In this document: in pieces, positions 57,071-64,000 of the stretch
How the letters are laid out: the number at the start of each line of letters is the position of its first letter
How positions within the stretch are numbered: position 1 is the first letter of the stretch
Source of the DNA: Gluconacetobacter diazotrophicus PA1 5
Lineage (GTDB): Bacteria; Pseudomonadota; Alphaproteobacteria; Acetobacterales; Acetobacteraceae
Reading direction: 5' to 3'
Length of the DNA stretch: 64,000 nt
Assembly: GCF_000067045.1 (NCBI RefSeq)
Contig: NC_010125.1
Location: 1,340,001 to 1,404,000 of the forward strand
The notes under the pieces: model-generated
What the model was told of the DNA's origin: nothing
What the model saw: the letters and a program-made list of their open reading frames with translations, nothing else
The model's database searches: none
Made by a program: the position numbers and the translations under genes

Positions 57071-57634
57071 ATGTTCATCGAAACCGAAGATACCCCTAAT
57101 CCCGCGACCCTGAAGTTCCTTCCGGGCCGTACCATCGTGCCCGGTCGCGCCACGGCGGATTTCGTCAGCCCCGATGCGGTGGCGGGCCGGTCGAAGCTGG
57201 CCGACGCCCTGTTCGGCCAACCGGGCGTCGCGCGCGTCTTCCTGGGTGGTGATTTCGTGGCGGTGACCAAGGACGAGGCCACCGACTGGTCGGTGCTGAA
57301 GCCGCAGCTTCTGTCCGTGCTGGTCGATTTCTTCGTCTCCGGCATGCCGGCGATCGAGGACGACGCGGCGGTCGAGGAAGAACTGATCGCCCCGGAGGAC
57401 GAGGAGATCGTCCGCCAGATCAAGGAATTGCTGGACACGCGGGTGCGGCCGGCCGTGGCCGGCGACGGGGGGGATATCGTGTTTCGCGGCTATCGCGACG
57501 GGGTCGTGCGGTTGACGATGCAGGGCGCGTGCTCGGGCTGTCCGTCCTCGCGCGCGACGCTGAAGCATGGTGTCGAGAACATGCTGCGGCATTACGTGCC
57601 GGAAGTGGTTTCGGTCGAGCAGGTGGACGCATAA
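57071..57634 (+). CDS. NifU-like iron-sulfur scaffold/carrier (Nfu)
   Basis: 187 residues with the mitochondrial-type Nfu layout. The N-terminal domain is FIETEDTPNPATLKFLPGR (~1-85). The C-terminal NifU domain (~110-185) has VRPAVAGDGGDIVFRGY and the Fe-S binding CSGCPSS. It transfers assembled [4Fe-4S] clusters to apo-enzymes such as aconitase and lipoate synthase. It is followed 12 bases later by a nitroreductase gene, with tsaB and rimI downstream in likely one transcript. Confidence 0.95.
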   Translation: MFIETEDTPNPATLKFLPGRTIVPGRATADFVSPDAVAGRSKLADALFGQPGVARVFLGGDFVAVTKDEATDWSVLKPQLLSVLVDFFVSGMPAIEDDAAVEEELIAPEDEEIVRQIKELLDTRVRPAVAGDGGDIVFRGYRDGVVRLTMQGACSGCPSSRATLKHGVENMLRHYVPEVVSVEQVDA

Positions 57635-57646
57635 CAGGAAAACGAC

Positions 57647-58231
57647 ATGGTTCTTGACGAGGCCGGGCTGGACCTGCTGTTCCGTACGGCACGCACGCCC
57701 GGGCGCTGGCGCGACGAGCCGGTGCCGGACGAACTGCTGCATCGCCTGTACGACCTTGTGCGGCTGGGCCCGACCTCGGGCAACTGCTCGCCCGCGCGCT
57801 TCGTTTTCCTGCGCACGGCGGACAATCGCGAACGGCTGCGTGCCGCCCTGTCCGAAGGCAATGTGGACAAGGTGCTGTCCGCGCCGGTGACGGTGATCGT
57901 CGCGCATGATCCGCTGTTCTTTGACCGGTTCGGGACTCTCAATCCCGAACCCGGGCTGCGGGCCTGGTTCGCCGCCGATGTCGGCCTGGCGGACGAGACC
58001 GCCTTGCGCAACGGCACGCTGCAGGGCGGCTACCTGATCCTGGCGGCGCGGGCGCTGGGGCTGGACGTGCTGCCGATCTCGGGCTTCGACGCCTACGCGG
58101 TCGAGGATTCGTTCCTGGCCGGACAGGGCTGGCGCGCCAATTTCCTGGTCAGCCTGGGCTATGCCGACGGACAGCCGGAGCAGCCGCGCGCGCCGCGCCT
58201 GTCCTTCGACGATGCCTGCCTGCTGCTCTGA
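57647..58231 (+). CDS. RutE/HadB-like nitroreductase family protein (malonic semialdehyde reductase type)
   Basis: 194 residues. FMN-binding nitroreductase fold: LYDLVRLGPTSGNCSPARFV, LSEGNVDKVLSAPVTVIVAHD, LQGGYLILAARALGLDVLPI. These match the RutE/HadB subgroup, in which RutE is assigned to reduction of malonic semialdehyde from uracil breakdown. No other rut gene is nearby, so its substrate here may differ. It lies between nfu and tsaB on the same strand. Confidence 0.87.
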   Translation: MVLDEAGLDLLFRTARTPGRWRDEPVPDELLHRLYDLVRLGPTSGNCSPARFVFLRTADNRERLRAALSEGNVDKVLSAPVTVIVAHDPLFFDRFGTLNPEPGLRAWFAADVGLADETALRNGTLQGGYLILAARALGLDVLPISGFDAYAVEDSFLAGQGWRANFLVSLGYADGQPEQPRAPRLSFDDACLLL

Positions 58232-58247
58232 CCCCACGGCGGACGCG

Positions 58248-58946
58248 ATGCGGATCCTGGTCCTGAACGGCGCCCCGGCGGGGGCGGACGCCGCCGCCCT
58301 GCTGGGCTGCGTGGAGCGCGTGGACGGCGTGCTGCGCCCGGTGCGGATGCTTGACCTGCCCGCGCGGGGCGGGGCGGAGGCAATGCCGGCGCGCTGTGCC
58401 GCCCTGCTGGCGGAATGCGGCTGGCGGCCCCGGAACCTGGACCTGATCGCGGCGGTCGTCGGACCCGGATCGTTCACCGGCCTGCGGGCGTCGCTGGCCC
58501 TGGCGCAGGGGCTGGCGCTGGGCGCGGGCTGCGACCTGCTGGGGGTGACCGCGGGCGAGGCCCTCGCCTCCGCGCTGCAGGATGAGGCCGGGGCGGGGGC
58601 CACCGTGCTGTGCCTGTCGGTCGCGCGGCGCGGGCGCATCTTCGTCGAACAGCCCGGTGGCAACGGGGACGGGACGGTGCGGGCTCAGGCCCTGGACGGG
58701 TTTGTCCTGCCGCCGGGGCCGCTGCTGCTGGCGGGCAATGCCGCGGCGGAAACCCGGGCGGCCCTGGGCGGCGCGCGGACGGATATCGCCCTGTCGCGCT
58801 GGACGGCGCCGGACGGGGTGATGATCGCCGGGGCCGCGCTGGCGCGCCGTGCCGCCGGCCGGCCGGCGCGCGATGTCCTGCCGCTCTATGTCGATCCGCC
58901 GGAGGCGAAGCTGCCGGCCGCCGGCCTGCGGCCGGCCCCATCTTGA
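58248..58946 (+). CDS. tsaB: tRNA threonylcarbamoyladenosine biosynthesis protein TsaB
   Basis: 232 residues. Non-catalytic ASKHA-fold partner of TsaD in making t6A37 of ANN-decoding tRNAs. The hallmark VVGPGSFTGLRASLALAQGL (~65-85) is clear, followed by GVTAGEALASAL and DARRGR-like SVARRGRIFVEQ. The N-terminal segment MRILVLNGAPAG is more divergent than usual (the common DTS is absent). ATG 58248 follows GGCGGACGC. rimI begins within its stop, a frequent tsaB-rimI pairing. Confidence 0.9.
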   Translation: MRILVLNGAPAGADAAALLGCVERVDGVLRPVRMLDLPARGGAEAMPARCAALLAECGWRPRNLDLIAAVVGPGSFTGLRASLALAQGLALGAGCDLLGVTAGEALASALQDEAGAGATVLCLSVARRGRIFVEQPGGNGDGTVRAQALDGFVLPPGPLLLAGNAAAETRAALGGARTDIALSRWTAPDGVMIAGAALARRAAGRPARDVLPLYVDPPEAKLPAAGLRPAPS

Positions 58947-59443
58947 ATCCTTCACCCTCGAATCCGTCATCCGGGCCGGTGATCCACGCGGCGGGGCCGT
59001 ATGTGGGGGGCCTGCTGGCCGCGCTGCATCACGATGCCTTTCCGCCCGGGGACCGCTGGGACCGGCCGGCGATGGACACGCTGCTGGGCCTGCCGGGCGT
59101 CATCGTCGGGCTGGGCCGGACGGACTGTGCCTCCGTGCCGCAGGGGTTCGTCATGGGGCGTGTGGCGGCGGACGAGGCCGAGATCCTGACCCTGGCGGTA
59201 TCGGGCGCGGCGCGGCGCCAGGGGCTGGGCCGGGCGCTGCTGGACTGGCTGGGCGCGCAGGCCGTGACCCGGGGCGCGCGGCGCCTGGTGCTGGAAGTAT
59301 CCGACCGCAACCAGGCGGCCCGGGCCCTGTACGGGGCGGCGGGGTTCGCCGAGATCGGCCGCCGCCGGGCCTATTATGCCGACGGGGCGGACGCCTTCGT
59401 GCTGGCGCGCGCGCTGGACGATGCGATGCCCACGGCTTCGTGA
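58943..59443 (+). CDS. rimI: RimI-like ribosomal protein S18 alanine N-acetyltransferase (GNAT)
   Basis: About 166 residues from TTG 58943, which overlaps the tsaB stop (TTGA); GTG 58979 (154 residues) is the alternative. GNAT core: GFVMGRVAADEAEILTLAVS, the acetyl-CoA loop ARRQGLGRALLDWLG, LVLEVSDRNQAARALYGAAG and FAEIGRRRAYYADG. These match RimI, which acetylates the N-terminus of S18. The start of the domain is more divergent than in enterobacteria. Its position after tsaB supports the call. Confidence 0.88.
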   Translation: MNPSPSNPSSGPVIHAAGPYVGGLLAALHHDAFPPGDRWDRPAMDTLLGLPGVIVGLGRTDCASVPQGFVMGRVAADEAEILTLAVSGAARRQGLGRALLDWLGAQAVTRGARRLVLEVSDRNQAARALYGAAGFAEIGRRRAYYADGADAFVLARALDDAMPTAS

Positions 59444-59445
59444 CG

Positions 59446-59688
59446 TCAGGCCGGTGCCTTGACGATCAGGATTTCGTGGACCCCGTCGCCTTCATCCGTC
59501 TGCTCGGTGATGGCATGGCCCAACTGGCGCACGCTGCGGCTGACATTGTCCAGCGGCACCGTGCCGCGCAGCCTTACCCGTAATTGTCCGCCCCCCGGCA
59601 GCCGGTCAAGAGCAAGGCGCGTGCGGACGAACGTCATGGGACAGGTCTCGCCGGTGATGTCGAGCCGGGCGGTTTCGGTATCGATCAT
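59446..59688 (-). CDS. TusA-family sulfur carrier/sulfurtransferase
   Basis: 80 residues from ATG 59688. LDITGETCPMTFVRTRLALD carries the CP-X-P/T-type motif of TusA (Cys ~12) with the conserved Arg, followed by LRVRLRGTVPLDNVSRSVRQ and LIVKAPA. TusA proteins relay persulfide sulfur for tRNA thiolation or other pathways. The frame extends to 59736, but ATG 59688 fits the family start. It is divergent from mucR and convergent with rimI (two bases apart). Confidence 0.88.
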   Translation of the reverse strand: MIDTETARLDITGETCPMTFVRTRLALDRLPGGGQLRVRLRGTVPLDNVSRSVRQLGHAITEQTDEGDGVHEILIVKAPA

Positions 59689-59777
59689 TGGACGTTTTCT
59701 TCCATCGGGACGTGGTTGCGGCTCTGTCTCGTTCAACTATATAGAGACCCGGTTTATTTGACTGGCGGGATTTAGGT

Positions 59778-60182
59778 ATGGCCAACGAAACGGGTAAGGG
59801 TGATCTGAGGGATCTGACGGCGCAGATCACGGCGGCCTATGTCTCCGGCAACAGCGTGGAGACGGCGGCACTGCCGGAGCTGATCCAGAAGATCTATGTC
59901 ACGCTGGACGGGCTGGGCCGCGTCGTGGCCGAACCGGAGCGTCCGGTCCCCGCGGTATCGCCCAAGAAATCGATCTTCCCGGATTATATTGTCTGCCTGG
60001 AAGACGGCAAGAAGCTGAAAATGTTGAAGCGCCATCTGAAAACGGCCTATAACCTGACCCCGGATGAATATCGGGAGCGCTGGGGCCTGCCGCACGACTA
60101 CCCGATGGTGGCGCCGAATTATGCCAGCCATCGGTCGTCCCTCGCGCGGAAAATCGGCCTCGGAACGAAGCGCGAGGAATGA
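59778..60182 (+). CDS. mucR: MucR/Ros family transcriptional regulator
   Basis: 134 residues. The N-terminal half (LTAQITAAYVSGNSVETAAL, LPELIQKIYVTLDGL) and the C-terminal DNA-binding zinc-finger-like region (DYIVCLEDGKKLKMLKRHLK, LTPDEYRERWGLPHDYPMVA, PNYASHRSSLARKIGLG) match MucR. The finger has Cys but Asp in place of the second Cys (CLED), as in several MucR/Ros proteins. Family members control exopolysaccharide, motility and cell-cycle genes and usually autoregulate. Upstream bases 59689-59777 are AT-rich and shared with the divergent TusA-like gene. Confidence 0.94.
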   Translation: MANETGKGDLRDLTAQITAAYVSGNSVETAALPELIQKIYVTLDGLGRVVAEPERPVPAVSPKKSIFPDYIVCLEDGKKLKMLKRHLKTAYNLTPDEYRERWGLPHDYPMVAPNYASHRSSLARKIGLGTKREE

Positions 60183-60272
60183 ATGTGGCGTGCCGCGCGG
60201 CGGCACGGCCCGATCAAGGGGAGGCGACGCTTCGTTGGACCACACGTCTGATGTTCGGGTTGGGCCGTCGAC

Positions 60273-60770
60273 ATGGTAGCGGCAGGCGAGGCTATGGAAT
60301 CGCGCATCGGGCGCATGTGTATCGAGCGCGGCCTGAAGATGACGGGCCAGCGGCGGGTGATCGCGCGCGTCCTGTCCGAGGCCGAGGACCATCCCGACGT
60401 GGAGGAACTCTACCGCCGCGCCGCCGCCCTGGATTCGCGGATTTCGGTCGCGACCGTGTACCGCACCGTGCGCCTGCTGGAAGAGAAGGGCATTCTCGAG
60501 CGGCGTGATTTCGGTGGCGGCCGCGCGCGCTACGAGGCGACCGAGGACGGCGACCATTATCACCTGATCGATGTCGACACCGGCAAGGTCGTCGAATTCG
60601 AGGACGCCGAACACACTGCCCTGATGCGGCGGATAGCCGACCGGCTGGGATTCGAGCTCGTATCCCATCGCATGGAACTGTTCGCGCGCAGGAAGCCGGC
60701 GACGCCGGTCGCGTCAGATGGGGCGGCCGCGCAGCGCGCCGCGGCAAGCAAGGATGAATCACGGCGGTGA
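60273..60770 (+). CDS. Fur family transcriptional regulator
   Basis: 165 residues from ATG 60273; ATG 60294 is an alternative. The winged helix has GLKMTGQRRVIARVLSEAED, HPDVEELYRRAA and SVATVYRTVRLLEEKGILER. The metal-binding region has DGDHYHLIDVDTGKVVEFED. The His-rich site is kept, but the CXXC zinc motif of many Fur/Zur proteins is absent, as in alphaproteobacterial Fur/Irr/Mur members. It could sense iron (Fur), heme status (Irr) or manganese (Mur). It has a C-terminal Ala/Ser-rich tail. Its stop overlaps the start of the next gene. Confidence 0.92.
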   Translation: MVAAGEAMESRIGRMCIERGLKMTGQRRVIARVLSEAEDHPDVEELYRRAAALDSRISVATVYRTVRLLEEKGILERRDFGGGRARYEATEDGDHYHLIDVDTGKVVEFEDAEHTALMRRIADRLGFELVSHRMELFARRKPATPVASDGAAAQRAAASKDESRR

Positions 60771-61612
60771 GCATCGAGAAACCGACTCAATCCCTGTCGA
60801 CCCTGGAACTCGACCGTGACGGCTTTCCCGAATTGCGGGGGGGCAACCTGGGGGTGCGCATCGCGGCCAACGACGCCGAGCGTGATGCCGCCCAGGCCCT
60901 GCGCTATCGCGTCTTCTACGAGGAAATGGGGGCCAGGCCGGACGAGCGCACCCTGCGCACCCGTCGTGATGTCGATGAATTCGACGAGGTCGCGGACCAT
61001 CTGCTGGTGATCGATCACGCGATTTCCTCGGGCGCCAAGGGCGTGGTCGGGACCTATCGGCTGATGCAGGGGGATAACGCGCGGAAGCTGGGGCGGTTCT
61101 ACAGTTCGGGCGAGTACGACCTGTCGCCGCTGACCGACTTTCCCGGACGGCTGCTGGAGGTCGGGCGATCCTGCGTCGATCCGCGCTATCGCGGCCGGGC
61201 CGCGATGCAGCTGCTGTGGCGGGGCATCGCGTCCTATATCTTCCTGCACCGGATCGACGTGTTGTTCGGCTGCGCCAGCCTGCCGGGTGTCGACCCCCTG
61301 CCGCTGAGCGACGAGCTGACCTACCTCTATCACAACCATCTGGCGCCGCCGGCGCTGCGGCTGCGCGCCCTGCCGCATCGCCGGGTCGAGATGCTGCGTG
61401 CCGACCCGCACGCGCTGGACCACCGGCGGTGCCTCGCCCGCCTGCCCCCCCTGATCAAGGGGTACCTGCGGCTGGGCGGTTATGTCGGCGACGGCGCGGT
61501 GGTGGACGACCAGTTCAACACGACCGACGTCGCGATCATCGTCAAGAGCGAGCTGCTGGCCGACAAATATTACCGTCATTACGAACGACGGCTGCGTGAC
61601 GCTCTCGACTAG
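60767..61612 (+). CDS. OlsB-like GNAT acyltransferase (ornithine lipid biosynthesis)
   Basis: 281 residues, starting at GTG 60767, which overlaps the Fur-gene stop (GTGA). Family features of the OlsB/hemolysin-type acyltransferases: NLGVRIAANDAERDAAQALR, YRVFYEEMGARPD, LLVIDH, GTYRLMQ, FYSSGEYDLSPL, LEVGRSCVDPRYRGRAAMQL and LFGCASLPGVDPL. OlsB transfers a 3-hydroxyacyl group from ACP to ornithine to give lyso-ornithine lipid. No OlsA-type acyltransferase is adjacent. Ornithine lipids are known in acetic acid bacteria; the specific substrate is inferred. Confidence 0.87.
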   Translation: MSIEKPTQSLSTLELDRDGFPELRGGNLGVRIAANDAERDAAQALRYRVFYEEMGARPDERTLRTRRDVDEFDEVADHLLVIDHAISSGAKGVVGTYRLMQGDNARKLGRFYSSGEYDLSPLTDFPGRLLEVGRSCVDPRYRGRAAMQLLWRGIASYIFLHRIDVLFGCASLPGVDPLPLSDELTYLYHNHLAPPALRLRALPHRRVEMLRADPHALDHRRCLARLPPLIKGYLRLGGYVGDGAVVDDQFNTTDVAIIVKSELLADKYYRHYERRLRDALD

Positions 61613-61616
61613 GGCC

Positions 61617-63194
61617 ATGGCTGCCGGGCCGGCAAGTCCGGCCTGGTCCTGGCGCGCGACGGCGGACCGCGTGTCCGGCGCCCACGGCTGGCGGGCGGAC
61701 CTGCTGATGCTGCTGGTCGGTGCGCTGGGCGCGCTGGCCTTCCCGCCCGTCGATCTGTTCCCGATCCTGGTGGTATGTTTCGGCCTGCTGATGCGGGCGA
61801 TCGACCGCGCCGCGTCATGGCGGGGCGCGGGGCGCCGGGGCTTCATGTTCGGGCTGGGTCTGCACACGGCGGGGCTGTACTGGCTGACCGATGCGATCCT
61901 GGTCCGTGCCGACACGTTCTGGTGGCTGGTGCCGCTGGCCGCCCCCGGCTGCGCGCTGATCCTGGCCCCGATGGCGGCGGCGCCCGCCGCGCTGTGCCGC
62001 CTGGCGCGGGCGGGCTGGCCGCGCTGGCTGGCGTTCGCCGGGTTGTGGACCCTGTTCGACATGGCGCGGGTCTTCATCTTCAGCGGCTTTCCGTGGAATC
62101 CCCTGGGCAGCACGTGGGAACTGGATGGCCGGGTGGGTGACGCGATGATCCAGCCCGCATCCTGGATCGGGGTGGACGGGCTGACCCTGTGTACGGTGCT
62201 GCTGGCGCTGCTGCCGCTGGCGGGGCGGCGGGGCATCGTGATGGCGCTGGCCGGGCTGGCGGTCTGGGGCGCGGCAGGCTGGGCGCGGCTGGCCGCCCGT
62301 CCCGTTCCGGCCGGGCATAATCCGGTCGTCGTGCTGGTGCAGGGCAACGTGCCCGAGACGCAGAAGATCGCCGCCCAGGACGACGCGGCGATCTTTCGCC
62401 GCTACCTGGCGCTGACCCGGTCCGGCGTGGCCCAGGCGATGGCGAATCCGGCCTGGTCGGCCGACCATCCGGCCGTGTTCGTCTGGCCCGAAACGGCGTT
62501 TCCCGGACTGTTGCAGGAAGACGACCTGGCGCGGCAGATGATCGCCCGGGCCGGCGCCGGGGCGGCTGCGGGCGTGATCGGCAGCATCCGCAGGGATGAA
62601 GACGGCCATTGGCGCAACAGCGTGATGGCGGTGGCCGAGCCGGACGGACGGGTGGCCGCACTCTATGACAAGGCGCATCTGGTGCCGTTCGGCGAATACC
62701 AGCCCCGGTTCCTGCCGTTCCACGTGGTGCCGGGCGACGGGATGGCGGCGGGGCCGGGCGTGCGGACCTGGCACGTGCCCGGCATGCCGGCGGCCGGTCC
62801 CCTGATTTGTTACGAGGTCATCTTCGCGGGCCAGGTTGCCCAGGAAACGGACCGGCCGGACTGGCTGGTCAACGTCACCAACGATGGCTGGTACGGCGAC
62901 ACCGCCGGCCCGCGCCAGCACCTGGCCGCCGTGCGCATGCGCGCGGTCGAGGAAGGGCTGCCGGTGGCCCGGGCCGCGAACACCGGAATATCCGCCGTGT
63001 TCGACGCCCACGGGAGCGAACTGGGGCGGCTGGGATGGAACCGCCAGGGGGTGCTGGTCGTTCCCGTGACGGGGTCTCTGCCCATGACGCCCTTCGGCCG
63101 TTTCGGCCGCTGGATACCCATTGTGTTGGCGCTGGCCTTAATCATGCCCACTTTGTGGCTTCACATATCCGTGCGGATATTTCGCCGGGCTTGA
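61617..63194 (+). CDS. lnt: Apolipoprotein N-acyltransferase
   Basis: Adds the third acyl chain to bacterial lipoproteins in the inner membrane. 525 residues. About six N-terminal helices (with FIFSGFPWNPLGSTWE) are followed by the periplasmic nitrilase domain with the catalytic triad: Glu in VWPETAFPG, Lys in YDKAHLVPFGEYQPR and Cys in LICYEVIF. The domain also has VNVTNDGWYGDTAGPRQHL. A last helix anchors the C-terminus. ATG 61617 lies two bases after the olsB-like stop region; the longer frame overlaps that gene and is rejected. Confidence 0.96.
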   Translation: MAAGPASPAWSWRATADRVSGAHGWRADLLMLLVGALGALAFPPVDLFPILVVCFGLLMRAIDRAASWRGAGRRGFMFGLGLHTAGLYWLTDAILVRADTFWWLVPLAAPGCALILAPMAAAPAALCRLARAGWPRWLAFAGLWTLFDMARVFIFSGFPWNPLGSTWELDGRVGDAMIQPASWIGVDGLTLCTVLLALLPLAGRRGIVMALAGLAVWGAAGWARLAARPVPAGHNPVVVLVQGNVPETQKIAAQDDAAIFRRYLALTRSGVAQAMANPAWSADHPAVFVWPETAFPGLLQEDDLARQMIARAGAGAAAGVIGSIRRDEDGHWRNSVMAVAEPDGRVAALYDKAHLVPFGEYQPRFLPFHVVPGDGMAAGPGVRTWHVPGMPAAGPLICYEVIFAGQVAQETDRPDWLVNVTNDGWYGDTAGPRQHLAAVRMRAVEEGLPVARAANTGISAVFDAHGSELGRLGWNRQGVLVVPVTGSLPMTPFGRFGRWIPIVLALALIMPTLWLHISVRIFRRA

Positions 63195-63344
63195 TGCCAC
63201 GGTCGGTTTTCGTCTTGTCCGATTTGTCTGTTTGTGGCCCTCGGCGGTCTTTTCCGCCGCGCTGGCCATGTTGTCCGTGCCGATCACAGGGAAAATGCGA
63301 CCGCATCGCATTCCTGATTGCATTACCGGAATTTAATTCCCAAA

Positions 63345-63372
63345 TTCCCAGTTAGCAGGCCACCCGTATAAT
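63345..63372 (+). promoter_or_regulatory. Promoter of the XRE regulator gene
   Basis: A perfect TATAAT (63367-63372) with TTCCCA (63345-63350) 16 bases upstream. The -10 box overlaps the most upstream ATG (63371), so that ATG cannot be in the transcript from this promoter, and the usable start must be at 63389 or later. Confidence 0.5.
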
Positions 63373-63388
63373 GGTAAACTATTCATTA

Positions 63389-63895
63389 ATGCAGCATTCT
63401 TCGGATAATCGTGATTTCAAGGGGCGGAAAGACGGTTTGACTGACAAGCCAGTTTCGGGTCCCAGCCCCGTGGACGTCCATGTCGGTGGCCGTATCCGGC
63501 TGCGCCGGACCCTGATGGGTCTGTCCCAGGAGCGTCTGGGTGACGCCCTGGGGCTGACCTTCCAGCAGGTCCAGAAATATGAACGCGGCACCAATCGCGT
63601 CAGCGCGTCTCGGCTGTACGAACTGTCGGAAGTGCTGGACGTGCCGGTCAGCTTCTTCTTCGACGGGCTGGACAGCGGCCAGGCCGGGTCGAAGGCGACG
63701 AACGCGATTCCGGGCTTCGCCCAGGCCCAGGAAGCCTTCGGCGGCGCGCCCGAGGGCGCGGCCCCGGCGAGCGAGATCGCGCTGTTTTCCCGGCGCGAGA
63801 TGATCGAGCTTGTCCGTATCTATTACCGGATCGAAGATCCCGCCATGCGGCGCCGGGTGCTGGACCTGATCCGCATGATGGCGCCGCCGGAATGA
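63389..63895 (+). CDS. XRE/Cro-CI family transcriptional regulator
   Basis: 168 residues from ATG 63389. An N-terminal ~25-residue polar tail is followed by the HTH_3 domain (~28-85): VDVHVGGRIRLRRTLMGLSQ, ERLGDALGLTFQQVQKYERG and NRVSASRLYELSEVLDVPVS, ending FFFDGL. The C-terminal extension (~95-168) holds helical sequence with EMIELVRIYYRIEDPAMRRR, typical of a broad alphaproteobacterial regulator group found next to lnt and metK. ATG 63371 overlaps the predicted -10 box and is therefore not chosen. Targets unknown. Confidence 0.9.
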   Translation: MQHSSDNRDFKGRKDGLTDKPVSGPSPVDVHVGGRIRLRRTLMGLSQERLGDALGLTFQQVQKYERGTNRVSASRLYELSEVLDVPVSFFFDGLDSGQAGSKATNAIPGFAQAQEAFGGAPEGAAPASEIALFSRREMIELVRIYYRIEDPAMRRRVLDLIRMMAPPE

Positions 63896-63943
63896 CCGTC
63901 TTCCGTTTCTGAGGACAGAAGCAGCGCAGGCGTCCGGCGCCGG

Positions 63944-64000
63944 TTACTCGCGCCGCAGCACCTGGTCGTTGATGAATGAGGCCAGCCGTCCGGCCACGAA
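63944..64000 (-). CDS. 3' end of an unidentified gene (partial)
   Basis: The last 18 codons and TAA stop of a minus-strand frame; the peptide is FVAGRLASFINDQVLRRE. GC-rich codon use and a clean stop support a real gene running in from beyond the window. The fragment is too short to assign. It is convergent with the XRE regulator, 48 bases away. Confidence 0.55.
   Translation of the reverse strand, partial: FVAGRLASFINDQVLRRE

Overview
The window is a contiguous stretch of a GC-rich alphaproteobacterial chromosome. The best guess is an acetic acid bacterium (Acetobacteraceae, close to Gluconacetobacter). The reasons are the rimP-nusA-ylxR-infB-rbfA-truB-rpsO-pnp order, a MucR regulator, a eukaryote-type ornithine decarboxylase, a heme A synthase, a FUSC exporter, a tonB-exbB-exbD-exbD operon and the style of the intergenic palindromes. 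The genus is inferred from gene content and was not checked by any search. About 60 genes are packed tightly, many with 4-base stop/start overlaps. No rRNA, tRNA, CRISPR array, insertion sequence or prophage was found.

Layout. 1-7.3 kb: a trehalase tail, heme A synthase (ctaA), a TVP38-type membrane protein, a Bcr/CflA drug transporter, apt, a FUSC exporter, and an AT-rich orphan membrane gene. 7.5-9.8 kb: aroQ-accB-accC, read on the minus strand. 10-14.6 kb: an RlpA-like protein, a YihY membrane protein, ornithine decarboxylase and ccmAB. 14.8-20.8 kb: aconitase, a polar amino acid ABC transporter whose binding protein and permease are fused, and a LysR regulator. 20.9-23.8 kb: a three-gene minus-strand module with a membrane-tethered ClpB-type AAA+ unfoldase between two single-pass proteins of unknown function. 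24-34.8 kb: the large translation and RNA-metabolism operon, with an MCE lipid-transport gene on the opposite strand.

35-41.2 kb is accessory: a nitronate monooxygenase-like flavoprotein with a Cys cluster, a gentisate-dioxygenase-like bicupin with a divergent LysR gene, a secreted retropepsin/PDZ protein, and an AraC regulator. 41.3-48.9 kb is housekeeping: rph-rdgB, hrcA, an aldo-keto reductase, a class A penicillin-binding protein, and prfB with a programmed +1 frameshift. 49.4-53.5 kb is the TonB energy-transduction operon, ending in a helical-repeat gene broken by a one-base frameshift. 53.6-56.8 kb holds a two-component system and a beta-propeller protein. 57-64 kb holds a NifU-like protein, a RutE-like nitroreductase, tsaB-rimI, a TusA-like protein, mucR, a Fur-family gene, an OlsB-like acyltransferase, lnt and an XRE regulator.

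Most notable points: the AAA+ membrane module; four copies of a composite palindromic repeat, two of which bracket the AT-rich orphan gene; a ccmA with no ATG/GTG/TTG start but a Shine-Dalgarno placed for an ATC codon; a perfect terminator lying across the apparent start of the ABC ATPase; and the frameshift in the TonB operon.
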